Shown here piece by piece: positions 1-60,870 of a stretch of DNA of 64,000 bases. The DNA comes from Prochilodus magdalenae (Eukaryota; Chordata; Actinopteri; Characiformes; Prochilodontidae): NCBI GenBank assembly GCA_024036415.1, contig JAMWET010000727.1, positions 432,001 through 496,000 of the forward strand. The letters run 5' to 3'. The notes under the pieces were generated by a model, which did no database searches, had not been told where the DNA came from, and saw nothing but the letters and a program-made list of their open reading frames with translations. Positions within the stretch are counted from its first letter, which is position 1, and the number at the start of each line of letters is the position of its first letter. The translations under genes were made by a program, and so were the position numbers.

Positions 1-49151
<49,151 letters not shown>

Positions 49152-49880
49152 GTCGACGGCCACTCAACACCTCCGATGTTTGTGTTTGTACACCATTAAA
49201 CACCTGAAAACTCACCGCGGCGTGTGTTACACACGAAACGTGTTCAGTGACTCGAGGTTTTACTTCTTACCATCGTTGTTTTTTGGTTTTCCTCAAGTTT
49301 AGAAGTGAGTTAGCAGCTCGTTAGCTCAACCGTCAAAGCTACAGAGACAGAGAGCTCGCTCATAACGGTCGGCGTGTAAGTCCGGTTAGACGTTTACGAG
49401 GTCGTTGGTCATTTTTAAAACGCCCCTCGGTGATTTAACGGTAGAAACACGAATAAGACGCCACAGCTTAGCCGCCGACTGAAGAAAGGCTGTCCATTTT
49501 GTCCGCGCTGTGAGAAACCGCGAGGCTCGGTCAGGTGTGAAGTTATCTTCCTCAGACAGCTCATCTCACCTGGTACCCGCCGACACCTGCCTCTGTTATT
49601 CAGGCCGAACTTTCTCCTTAGCCCACCGAGCACGTCTACATTTTCGGCGACGCGAATTACTAAGAATAGTCGAGTTTATGATTTGGCCCGGTCAGTCCAG
49701 CCGTCGTCAGCACCTTAACCACTTGTTGAATAATCCATGAAGGGGAGGAGGAGAGCTGCTCTGGCTGCTACACAGCTCCACTCAAATCGGCTCAACCGTT
49801 AAAGGCGCAGCGCACCTGTAACTGCGCGAGACTTCCACAGGTGAACCCGAACAGCGCGCGCCTGCTGTCACCACTATCCC

Positions 49881-51240
49881 ACACCGTGTTATTACAGCTG
49901 ATTCAGTATGCTCTCTGTTAACATTACCTCGCCTGTAGTAATGTAATAAAATGTCACAATAACGTAGCGAAATGGTAGTAAAACTACTAACTTGACGGTC
50001 AAATTACATTTTGTGATATATTCGGCCCTGGGTCATATGAGATGTGACAAAACGTTTGACATCCATAATAGTGATAAGGATCTAGTAGCGCTTGAATTGA
50101 AACCGACTGTACCGCGTATCACCAATAGATGGCAGGCGAGTATCACTTTTATTAATGAGAACTGAGTGTTAAAAGAAAGAAGAAAAGAAAAGAATGTATA
50201 AGGCCGAGACGACTTCTGGGTGAAAGGCTCTGGTCTAGAGATGCCTACCGATTCAGAATTGTTCACAGTGGTTGTGAAGGTAGCCAGACGTCTGGAGTTT
50301 ATTGCTGCTGAAAGCTCCCTTACACAACGTTATCACATTAAAGTAGTTAGATATGCTGTCTGCTGTCTGGCACATTATTTCATGATAAAATTTATTGCAA
50401 TTTATTTATTTAAATCCATGAATGGCGGGATATATATATAGTAAAATAGTCGCCAAAGAATTGAAGAAATAATATGCAGCTTTTTACATTTACATTGTTT
50501 TTTGTAACCATCAGTAACATTTCATTTAAAACTCCCCTTGATTCACGTCGGCACCACTGTAAGAAATCAAAGTCTGTAAGTTTCTCTATACTGAACCATT
50601 TCATATCAAACCACTCTGAAATTGCACAAACTGAGGTCGGAAAACGGTTCAGTATTCATGTTTCTTACACTGTATATTGTAAAATACTCCTTCATAGTTA
50701 ATTCATGTTTTTAAAGCGTCACATTCTCATTTGCTCAGTTATTCGTTGTTGTTCACAATTTTATTTAAGAATTTTATTGACATTTTACTATTTAATTTAA
50801 CATACTTACATTTACTTTTTTCCTTACTTACATTTTTGCATTTTATTTACATTTAAATCACTTTATAGTATTTTATTTACTTTTTACTTACCTTACATTT
50901 TATGTCAGTGATCCCTAGTAAAAGGAGGAACAGAACCACCCTGCTAGAAGCTGGATGCACTAAGGAGGTCCACTGGAGCTGTATAACTCACTAGTTTGTT
51001 TTTAACCAGATGCCTGAATGTAGCCAGTGTTACTTTCTGTAGTCAGTGTGGGCGCTTAGGGTTTCCAGGAACTTTTATTTATTTATATCTAATTTATAAT
51101 TTTTTGCCCATTTATTACATAAACATTTAGTAGTTTAATATATTGCTTCGTTTAGAGGTTCGTTGTACAGTAATATCACTGGTGTGGATGGACATGACTG
51201 TTAAACTGAAACATACCTGCGTTCATAATATCATTGCTAG
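49881..51240. other. Upstream intergenic, AT-rich
   Basis: No gene, RNA or named repeat recognised. It contains many ATTTA- and TTTAC-rich stretches, especially at about 50750-50910. Confidence 0.5.
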
Positions 51241-52860
51241 TACATGTTTAACGTAGCTCATGCGCAGGACATTGTTCTGCACGCTTAAACTGCGCAGACA
51301 TGCGCTTCTTTTATGTTGCCCACTCTGAGAGCATCGCGCGCTATCCATATGCCACTTAGCCTAATTTTCCGCGCGAGCGCCTTTTCTGGGGTCGATTCCC
51401 AAGAGGGTTCAATTCAGCCTCGTGCCTGGCGCGTGCCACGCTAACTGCCCGCCCCCTCCCCTTCATCATCCGTTTAACCGATTCGCACGCGTCAGGCGTA
51501 TGGAGGGCGATCCTCCTTGGGGATGTGGGGGGCAGGGGGATGTGGGTAGCGAGCAACAAGTCCCCAAAGACTGTGGAAAATGTCTATACTAAGGACTGGC
51601 GCGAAGCAGAGCCAGCCTGGCTGCAGCAGTGCTGTTCTTTCATATCCGCGCTCGCGGGCACAAGGGGCTTCATTTTACTGTTTCATATTTTACTTTAAAA
51701 AGCCTAAAAGATTTGTCTTAGATATTATTAATAATGAATTATTTTCAGTAATGGTTCGTATTAATTTGTAGGTAAAAACTAAACCTATAATAAAACTTTA
51801 TAGAAATCATGTGGAATTATTGATCCTGCTTTATTGTCATATATGAGTTTGTTCATTAAAATGTTCAGCTGCTGAACAATGTATCAAGATACACGGCTAA
51901 CTGAGAAACAAACCCCAGCTTGGTCATTCAATCAGTTTGGACATCGTCCACTTGCTTCTGAAACCCCTCGTCCGTGCCATGGGGCGGTGGGTGTTACACC
52001 AGTCAGGCTCTTTATCTGCTAACTGACATGCTCAAATCCGTGCGACCCAGGTCGAGAGAGGGTTCCCACACGAACAGCAGCTAACGGTCTGTCTTTGTGT
52101 GCTGGGAAAGCTGTTTTTCCCGCCTGTATTCCGCCCAGTCCCGCCCTCCTGCTTTGCCTTTGGGTAGCGGATGATTCTCACGAGCAGTCCGCAGTTCTAT
52201 AAAGCTTTGATAGCTCGCTAATGTGAACCTCGGGCCAATCGCAGCGCAGAGGGCGGAGCGTTGCGCAAAACGGGTGTGGGGAAGACCCCGCAAGGCTTAA
52301 TCTAGCGTCGTTCAAACCCTGGGAAAGAAGCAGGGATATACGTGGCACGCGTCAGGCGCGCGACAGTTATTCAAATTTCCCCTTCAATTATTCCCTTCAG
52401 GAAAGGCCAACCGAAGCGGCTATTGTATTAGCCATCTGGTGCTCTACACGGACAAGCCAGAACAAAACAGAGCTCTGAGAGATTTAACCATCAGCTATGA
52501 ACACACCGTGAAGTCCGCACACCGAGGGGTAAAAGGCGGGAAAATGCAGATAAAGCGGAGTTTGTGATAAACACTGCTAGCTAGGCTAAGCTAACTGAAA
52601 GACAGTCCCTGCTTACATGGTGCAGGGGGTTAAACCGAGGAGAAGACCAGCTAAACCTTGCACGAAAGCAGCCCTGCTTTTATACAGTTTAAGATTAAAT
52701 ACGGGTTATAGTGAATTTCGCTTATTAGCGCGTTTTATACCCGTTGTTTGTTTGTTATTTGTTGAATTCCTGAACTAATCGTTCCTTTAGTCTTGGCCAC
52801 TAAACTGATCTGCTGCTGCTGCCTGGCCCATCTGCCACTCGCTCGTGCCCTCCATTACTT
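51240..52860. promoter_or_regulatory. CpG-rich block 2-4 kb upstream of espn
   Basis: Dense CpG, GC boxes on the minus strand (GGGCGGGACTGGGCGG at about 52130-52145), a C/EBP-like palindrome TTGCGCAA at about 52261, a TATAAAG at about 52198 on the plus strand, and an E-box in GCCATCTGGT at 52431-52440. No open frame with a recognisable domain was found on either strand. It may be an enhancer, an alternative espn promoter, or the start of an unannotated non-coding transcript. Confidence 0.4.
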
Positions 52861-53215
52861 CCGTCTCGCTGCACAGAGACTCTAAACATTCCCTATAACT
52901 AGATAACGGATTCACTGTACAGCAGCCTCTACCTTTAATAGACATACTTCATATATTATATTACAGTTTTTATATTACAGTAATGTATCCAGTGTAATAC
53001 TCTGTACTGTATGGAATGGTGCTGTATTAATTCACACTCATTGAGGTGTGTTTGGTGTTTTCCGCCTCTCATAACGTCATAACGTTCATATGTCATCAGT
53101 TTAGCCGTTGCTGTTATTCTCAGCTGGCCATTTCACAATATTCAAAATTCAAACATATATAAATCAGGTGAAATCAGACAGTGCAGACACCAGAGGAAAA
53201 ACATCTTTATTGTTG

Positions 53216-53219
<4 letters not shown>

Positions 53220-53246
<27 letters not shown>
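53220..53246. repeat. (TG)n microsatellite
   Basis: About 13 TG units, followed at 53290-53345 by a pyrimidine-rich TCTCTCTTTCTTTC tract. Confidence 0.95.
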
Positions 53247-54144
53247 TCTAAGAAGATGCCACACAAACAGGCAGAAAAATCTTTATTTCTCTCACTCTCT
53301 CTTTCTTTCTATTTCTCTATCTCTATTTCTTTCTCTCTCTCTCACCCATTCACAATTTCACCAATGACAGTTTACAGTAAATTAAACATATGCAAATATA
53401 TACAGGCACTTCTGGTCAAATAACATGTCTTGTTGATACATCAAGATGCAGTATGTTGACACATCCTGTACAGAGAGCATACTTAACTATGGCATATCAC
53501 TGCATATTTATAGAGCACAATTTATGTTACTACCCACCCAGTATTTTCAAATTCAGCGAACAGTGTTTTTATTTGCAATGAATAGTTTTCAGTTGTGAGC
53601 TGAATCAGCTGAAGTCTTTTTCTTACAATGATAACATGAAAATGAATATGACATTTGTTACAGCAACATTTATTTGCAATCACTATATAGGATTAAATGT
53701 AGATGATGAAATGTAGATCCTTCAATTTTATCAGTTCAGAGTACTCAGATTTTCTATACAGTGGTGGTGAAGGGGTCAGGGGTCAAAATTTCCACAACAC
53801 AAATTAACCCACTTGATTTACTATACAGTAAAACTTTTAGCGAAGCCACACATCGTCTTAGTTTGTATATGTGATGCTCATAATAATAAAATAGTGGTAG
53901 ACTTGGAAAAAAAAAACACCCTGCATGTACCCCTCCTCTAATAATGCATATTTAATCTCAATGTAGCTCCCACATTATTGACCAAGGCTATTGTTCTTCT
54001 GCTATCTCTTTTGTTCTCTGCTATGATTCCAGTATAGTCTTTTATTGTCCTGTTTGGGAACAGTGCTTAGAAATACCTGAAATATTCAAAAACATACCAT
54101 AGAAGATCACTGCAATCCAGACGGCTCTAAAACAAACTAAATGT

Positions 54145-54270
54145 GCACTCTTAAAAATGAAGGTGCCAATAAAGAGTTCTTTGCCTGACGAGGAGGAAAA
54201 TCCACTCTTTCAGAACCGTTCCATTTACAGTTGTTTAAAGAATCACTTTTGTAAATCAGTGTAAAAGAGT
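54145..54270. mobile_element. Short non-autonomous DNA element, probable
   Basis: GCACTCTTAAAAATGAAGGT opens the stretch, with AAAGAGTTCTTTGCC, CAGAACCGTTCCATTTACAG and AAAGAATCACTTTTG following. From memory this resembles a common fish element beginning CACTCTTAAAAATAAAGGTG with repeated GGTTCTTT/AAGAACC motifs. Confidence 0.45.
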
Positions 54271-55121
54271 AAAAAACATTTTGTACATTTAAAAAAAAGT
54301 CATGATGTCATAAAAAATATTTTGTATCGATAAGCACCCTTTATTTTGCTTCTAGACTCTGTATAAACATGTGCAACTAATCATTTTCCACTATCCTTTT
54401 GTGCTGTCTAGATTTGTGTTAGCAGCCTATAAACATGTCTGACTTTCACTGTTATTGGCTTAACCTGCATTCATTAAAACCACAGGCTCAGTTTAACGCA
54501 CACCTTGACTTATTCATACATAAACAAGCCTACAGCAGCTAAAAGACATAACACATACCAAAGAATCAAATGTAATAGAGACTTGGGCTGCAATTTAGCA
54601 TGTTATAAAACTCCTGTGTCCAGTTCTACAGGCCTTTTGACAACCCTAACCATTTTTGTGCATGTATCGTAGGGTTAATCTGCATGTAAGCAGATTAACT
54701 TAAAAAAGAAAAGCAATGTATATATCATATACTTCCAAGAAATCATTTGCAGCCCGAAAGCTTGGTCTATATGTCTACATTGCTTTGCTGCTGACAGGTG
54801 TCTCCTTTAACAAGACACGACTTTATAGCCAGTTATGGACAATGCCCTAAAACGTATATCAATAGGATACAAAATGTGACAAATAGCAAACATGTGCTGC
54901 ACTGCATTTCTGAGAATGTACTTCTATTATCCAATATTTATCTAATATCCAATTTTTTCCACGATTATAGTAGATTATTAATAAGTATAGTTATTGACTA
55001 TAATTATAATTGCTGCATAAGCCTTAAGATAACTAATATGAGTCTATATTTTAAGTCTAGATCAACAATGACTTTCACAAGAACTGAATGTCTTTTCCCA
55101 ACATACCTACCAAATTTCTGG

Positions 55122-55198
55122 GCTGGGCTGGGCTGGGCTGGGCTGGGCTAAGTGGGCTTGACAGTGTGGGATGAGCTGGGCTGGGCTGGGGTTGGGTG
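55122..55198. repeat. (CTGGG)n short tandem repeat
   Basis: GGGCT/CTGGG units are repeated about five to six times at 55122-55148, then again at 55172-55190, separated by a short interruption. It is a GC-skewed microsatellite with G runs on the plus strand. Confidence 0.9.
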
Positions 55199-55746
55199 GG
55201 AACCCTCATAGTTGAAGTTTCTCATGGCTTGTTTCCTGAGACAATGAACCCCCTTGTAAAATAAATGAACTATGAAACAATGTGCAGCATGACTGAACAT
55301 GATGCCAAGTCACTGTAGCTATCCCTAGTCCCGGAGGCTCTCTTGAGCATGGGGCAATAATAAAAAGCATGATGAGTTTTTGTAACATGTATATTAACAG
55401 TAATTTGAAAGTTCTGTGTTAATATGCCATTAAACACGATTTCAGCTAAGGTTTAAACAGGCCTACAGATAAAACTGATATGCTTTGATTTCATTAATAT
55501 GCCATTTAAACATTCTAGGTAAATCACCGACACACATTATTATGGTGTCAAAGCAGCACCTGAATCTCAGCTGAACAGACTAACACCAACTTTTATTTAC
55601 AAAGTGAGCTGTAATGCTAATCGGCACGGCAACGTCAGTAAATGATACCAGGCTGGGTTTTAAAGGAATACACACTCACAGTGTTCACCTACCAAACTAA
55701 ACTAATATGAGCTGGTATGAAGAATGCTGAATCTGCCGATACTCAC

Positions 55747-55900
55747 CGAGCATGTGCTCCCTCTCTGTCCTTCTCGCGCAGTCTGATAGGGACCGCGTGG
55801 CACGGAGAGCAGGCGCGTGCGCTTGTATTGAGCGCCCTTTCGCTCGAGCGCAAATGAGGGAAGAGCACGCGCTTTATGGGCGGGGAACATCGCCACCCTT
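55747..55900 (-). promoter_or_regulatory. Candidate minus-strand promoter and first exon
   Basis: Read on the minus strand: GC box CCCCGCCC, immediately followed by CATAAAG (TATA-like, about 55871-55878), then a CpG-rich stretch, then a strong donor TCG|GTGAGT with the last exon base at 55747. If transcription began about 30 nt after the TATA-like box, this gives a first exon of about 95 nt. It points towards espn, 6.6 kb downstream, and could be an alternative non-coding first exon. It could also start an unrelated transcript. No acceptor is assigned. Confidence 0.35.
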
Positions 55901-56002
55901 TCGAAACCTGCTCCATCACACCGTGTAAGGATTCTATAAGAACAATACAAACGACTCACATCATTCAAATAACAACTAGAGAATATCAACATAATTTATA
56001 CC

Positions 56003-56004
<2 letters not shown>

Positions 56005-56064
<60 letters not shown>
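56005..56064. repeat. (TTA)n microsatellite
   Basis: About 20 uninterrupted TAT/ATT units. The poly-Tyr open frame across it is an artefact. Confidence 0.98.
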
Positions 56065-56744
56065 GCTACACTATTTTACCATCGTAAGATATCACGGACA
56101 CATTATCATATATTTCTATTACAAATACACAGAAATGACGCAGAGCTTTCCAAATAATCATAGACATAAGTATCATAAGTTTGTAATACACAGTTATGGT
56201 TTTATTTCCCTGTACATATAGGAATAAACATTATCATAGCTTATTTAACAGGCTTATATAATACTGTTGCTTCCTGAGAAAAATATTAATCTCCAAAATG
56301 ATATGTTTCTATAAGAAGTATAAACGTTTTAAATATGAATGTAAGTTATCAGTTGTATTATATGTGATAAGGAGACCCGTTGCCTTTAAAACGCTGTCAA
56401 AAAGTACAAAGAAATATCAATAGACACGCTTTTCTTTGAACCGGTCGGCTCCTCTATTAAACACCTTTTTAATATTTTCTTTCCACCATTGGATCTTTTC
56501 ACAGTCCACCTGTGCAGGAGCTCCAGCTCAGACCTGAAAAAAGCACGAGTTCGCTGTCTGTTCGTCTCTATAATTCATTCTAATTGAGAAGCCATCTGCT
56601 CTATTGTCTCCTCGGCTCGTGCCGTCCTCGTGCTCTCAATATCAGCACGAGCGACCCACAGGCCCCCCAGGGCCCCACTGACGAGTTTGAAAAAGCGCGC
56701 CCTTTGTCTACCACGAGCAGGGCAGTATGCATAATATATGCGAC

Positions 56745-57345
56745 CAGCATCTACAGCTAACCAAAGCAGAGAACATCAGCATCTACAAATAACCAGAGCT
56801 AAGAACATCAACAGCTACAACTAACTAAAACATAGAACATCAGCATCTACAAATAACCAGAGCTAAGAACATCAACATCTACAACTAACTAAAACATAGA
56901 ACATCAGCATCTACAAATAACCAGAGCTAAGAACATCAACATCTACAACTAACTAAAACATAGAACAGCAGCATCTACAGCTAACTAAAGGAGAGAACAT
57001 CAGCATCTAGAGCTAACTAAAACATAGAACATCAGCATCTACAGCTAACCAAAGCAGAACACCAGCATCTACAGCTAACCAAAGGAGAGAACAGCAGCAT
57101 CTACAGCTAACTAAAGGAGAGAACATCAGCATCTACAGCTAACTAAAACATAGAACAGCAGCATCTAGAGCTAACCAAAGCAGAACACCAGCATCTAGAG
57201 CTAACCAAAGCAGAACACCAGCATCTACAGCTAACCAAAGCAGAACACCAGCATCTACAGCTAACTAAAACATAGAACAGCAGCATCTAGAGCTAACCAA
57301 AGGAGAGAACATCAGCATCCACAGCTAACTAAAATATACAACATC
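56745..57345. repeat. Minisatellite, 30/32-bp unit, about 19 copies
   Basis: Units start with CAGCATCTA (or CAACATCTA/CAACAGCTA) at 56745, 56777, 56809, 56841, 56873, 56905, 56937, 56969, 57001, 57033, 57063, 57095, 57127, 57159, 57189, 57219, 57249, 57281 and 57313. A typical unit is CAGCATCTACAGCTAACTAA followed by AACATAGAACAT. The 30-bp variant ends AAGCAGAACAC. From 56777 to 56968 two unit types alternate (AAATAACCAGAGCTAAG and AACTAACTAAAACATAG), giving a 64-bp dimer three times. The array lies between two CpG-containing stretches. Confidence 0.97.
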
Positions 57346-58390
57346 ATCGCCGGCTAAAGCTGAATCTCCTACGGTCTACTGAGCAGAATGAAATCCTCCA
57401 CAGCCTCTGAGACGCAGTTATTGGAGGAGAGGGTCTCAGCATTGCTCCACGTCACCGAGTGGAGTGCGAGAAGAGTTGTGTGTAAAGTTACCTCGCCAGA
57501 TGTTCGCTTCATTTGGCTTGGTGTTTGGCGTGGCTGTCTCTCCTTAATTAAACCCAAATTTGCTTCACACCGTGTGATGCAACACAGGAAAGCCTGCACT
57601 GTTCCAGGACCAGCAGACAAAGGGTTTGGCTATCGGACGCCACTGAAAGCTTGATCCTCTCTCGCGCTTCGTTTGGGTTGCGTGGCAAATAAACGAGACG
57701 CATGAGCTATCAATACTATTATTTATTAATTCTATAATATTATTTATTAAAATATATTATTTGATTAAAACAAGGCTTGTGTTCCACAATGCAATAAGTT
57801 AGCTAGATGATCATAGTGATGCAGGGAAACTGTGTACTTGCGAAAGATTGAGAAATGCTTGGGTATACAAATATACCAAGCCTTTATAGTGACGCTGACT
57901 CCTTTAGCTCAGTAAAAAATCTGTACACATATAAACCTGGGATCTTTATTGTCTTTACTGCTTTAAATTCTTCATGAAAGGTATCCACCCCCTCCTGACC
58001 TCACATACAGGACAGACAAGGACGCGACACCCACAAGCCATGCTCCGCGTTCCTCCATCACATCATCTCTTTAGACAGTAACACATGCTCAAGAAACAGC
58101 GTTAGTTTAGGCTTGGGAAGCTCCCAAACTAATTTACAGAGCTCACTTATTAGTACACAGCTTCCCAAGCCAATGTCGTTGTCAGCAAACCTGCGTTCCA
58201 AATAGCTATAAAACATGAAGCTGGTTTAAAATACTCCATATAGATTATACATAACAACTAGATTCCAGACAAAATAAGTATAATATCCATTTTTTAAATT
58301 AGATTTATCTTAGCTGCTGATCAGATATAAGATCATCCACTACATGTTTATAAAGTTTGCATTCATATATAAATAGATCATCCCATATCT
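57346..58390. other. Intergenic, CpG patch then AT-rich
   Basis: 57346-57690 is CpG-containing, with open frames on both strands that match no family I know. A near-perfect inverted repeat (GGCTTGGGAAGCT at 58110, AGCTTCCCAAGCC at 58159) follows. The rest is AT-rich. Confidence 0.5.
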
Positions 58391-58410
58391 AAACAGCTCA
58401 GAAATCAGAG

Positions 58411-58411
<1 letters not shown>

Positions 58412-58456
<45 letters not shown>
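58412..58456. repeat. (CA)n(TA)n microsatellite
   Basis: About 15 AC units running into TATATATATATA. Confidence 0.96.
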
Positions 58457-58457
<1 letters not shown>

Positions 58458-58459
58458 GT

Positions 58460-60500
58460 TACTGTCCAATGAAAACTACGTATATTCATTTACACTGCTG
58501 TTTACACAACATCATGAATGCACATTTATTTAGACATCATCAAAATGACTTGCACACTTTGGTTCCATTGTCTTGGATTGGAATTAAATTACTTATTTAC
58601 TCTCCTGTATTGTTGGTTAAAGTTAAATATTAATATTAAATATAATATATTAAGTGAAATAATCTCATTATATCAGCAGAATAGTTCCTAAAACAAGCAA
58701 AATGTTGGAGTTGCAAGCTAATAATGGCTAGGAAGTTGTAAGCAGTAAGAAAGTGACATGCATTACTTGTAATAACTTATGAACTTATGAATACTGATTA
58801 TGAACCTCTTCTATTAAATGCGGATTATCACCTGTTTGCCTTGTTAATACCAGTCTGCCTTCACAGGTTTATGCCATCATATAACACCATGGAATTGTCC
58901 GTTGTAATCAGGTGAGGCTGAAGTGGAACTATTGTAGTAAAGGGTTAATATTGTATTTTAATATGTATATAACGTGGTGTCATACTATGGAGCACAACGC
59001 TTGGCGGGAGCACTGGACATACCAGAAGAGAGACTTTAATGCTGTATATAAGTTGTTGTTGTTGCCTAGAAGATGTGCACACGTGCAACATGTGCTGGGT
59101 TCGAGTTAGTTTGCTGTTTAAGGTCAAGTAGAGCTGTGTGGTCACAGGTGACCTGCTATCTCAGCCGTTACGTTACCACTGGCGGCAGTTCACTCATTGC
59201 ATTGTGCTCAATAAAATCGGCCACATGCATTGTGTGGTGTGTTCAGTTGCCCTGACAGTGGACATTCGAGGCCACTGCTGTGAAGGCTGGCTGGGGCGTG
59301 AGCCCCAGGGACTCTGCTCAGACTTTGTGAGATCACATGACCAGTGCTCGCAGTTAGCACCAGGTTTCCTTGTTTCCTTTACCTTTTTTCTCACCAGTGG
59401 CCTGTATTTTGGAAGGGGATTTAACATCTACACTTACAGTATGCCTAATTTGTATTTTCATGGGCTCTTGGTGTGTAGGGGCTCAAGATGGTTGTTAATG
59501 CAAAAACATCTCGGACCAAAGAAATCATCATCAGATTAACAAAACCTAAAGCTTTCATCCTGAAACCTGTTCACAGGTTATCTTTCCACTATGAGATGAC
59601 AGTTTAACACTATGCGTCTGGAAGGATGTCTGACGTCAGGAAGCCCTTACTGAGAAAAAGAAATAGACAACAAAACTATATGTCTCGGCATTATGTAATA
59701 TTAAAATTCATAATATCAATAAACCTTTTCAATATATAATTTAATAACATTCTGTGAGGGAACTTATGGAGACATGAGCATGTCTGGTTCCTTTCTCTAC
59801 TGTGGAGAGTTTGGACACAGTGAGTTTCCTAGATCTAAGAATTTAATTCCAAACAGTATAAGGATCAACTAATCAGTGAAGCACAGACTACAATACATAC
59901 AGCTCCTTACAGTCTAGAAAAAGTCATTCAGAGTGTTTTGATGTTGAATGACTCATAGAAAAATTTATAGAATTCTTGAGAATTGTTCTCAGTAGTGGTG
60001 ATAGGAACCAGACACCGTCCTTCCACTGTGAGTGCTTCATTCTTATTTTACACAGTTAACTGAATTAACAACATTGCTGTTGGCTGTAAGTGCCAGCTAT
60101 TCTGCACCCGACCCCTTAGTGAATTCTATGACAGCTAAGTAGCACAGTATTACATAAACTATGTAGGTCTAACTTAAACCTAGCTTATTCTAACGTCTCC
60201 TACTTTAATTAGTAGAACATAAACACATTAGGGTATATATAAGTAATATATAAAACATACCAGTCCAGTTCTTTAAAACTCATGTAGACTTTATTTTAAG
60301 TCACTAAGTACATATTTCTCATAAGAGCGACTTAAAAGCTGCTTAATACAGCTTCATGGAGCCACCTGGCATAACGTTTCTAAGTAGATCCAACATTTTA
60401 TTTTTTGGGTAATACATGAAAATAACTCATCGGGTTTAGTAGAACTATCAAATCAGTTTAGTGATATACCTGAATCTGCTATGTATCTTTTACTTCAGGA
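58460..60500. other. Intergenic, no gene recognised
   Basis: Open frames at 58912-59539 on both strands show no known domain and overlap each other. A copy of the GTGGTGATAGGAACCAGAC repeat lies at about 59925-60025. Otherwise AT-rich. Confidence 0.5.
59925..60025 (+). repeat. Copy of the GGTGATAGGAACCAGAC dispersed repeat
   Basis: GTCATTCAGAGTGTTTTGAT, then GTTGAATGACTCATAGAAAA, ending AGTAGTGGTGATAGGAACCA. The same order is seen in the arms at 48250-48730. Confidence 0.6.
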
Positions 60501-60524
60501 AGAATCTTAAGAGCTATTTAAGTC

Positions 60525-60870
60525 AAGTCAAATCAAGTCAAGTATTTTTATTGCCAATACTGCAACATGTACAAACATACAGTGGACTGAAATTGGGGTA
60601 CTCTCTGACCCGAGTTGCAGCACATAAACATTTAAGGATAAATAGATTACAACTAACACAAGAACAAGAGTATATTAAATCAATTAAACAGTAAACATAA
60701 AACAGACGAACGCAAGACATACGATAGAATAAAATAAGGGCCCTGAGATAAACATAGTGAGGCAGTAAGACACTGAAGACAGTGTGATGAAGTGACTAGT
60801 GCACTAGCAGAATTTAGATGTAGGATTGAAGTGGTATGACAGTGCCAGTATAAGCAGTTGGGTTGGACTG
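60525..60870 (-). repeat. Dispersed repeat with AAGTCAAGTC tail, retrotransposon-like
   Basis: AAGTCAAGTCAAATCAAGTC precedes AAGTATTTTTATTGCCAATA and CATACAGTGGACTGAAATTG. On the minus strand this ends CAATAAAAATACTTGACTTG, a polyadenylation-like signal followed by a short tandem tail, as seen at the 3' ends of some fish LINEs. No coding part is recognised. Confidence 0.5.

Noticed and set aside
51356..52293. Minus-strand open frames in the upstream CpG-rich block
   Set aside because: Short and Arg/Pro-rich by composition only. No homology recognised.
55876..56157. Poly-Tyr open frame
   Set aside because: Arises from the (TTA)n microsatellite at 56005-56064.
56745..57345. CRISPR-like regular array
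   Set aside because: The units are directly adjacent with no unique spacers and the host is a eukaryote, so it is a minisatellite.
57369..57654. Overlapping open frames on both strands in a CpG-rich patch
   Set aside because: No known domain, no supporting splice pattern, and both strands are open, as expected in GC-rich sequence.
59073..59539. 133-codon plus-strand frame near 59.1-59.5 kb
   Set aside because: No domain recognised, overlapping frames on both strands, and no exon-like boundaries.
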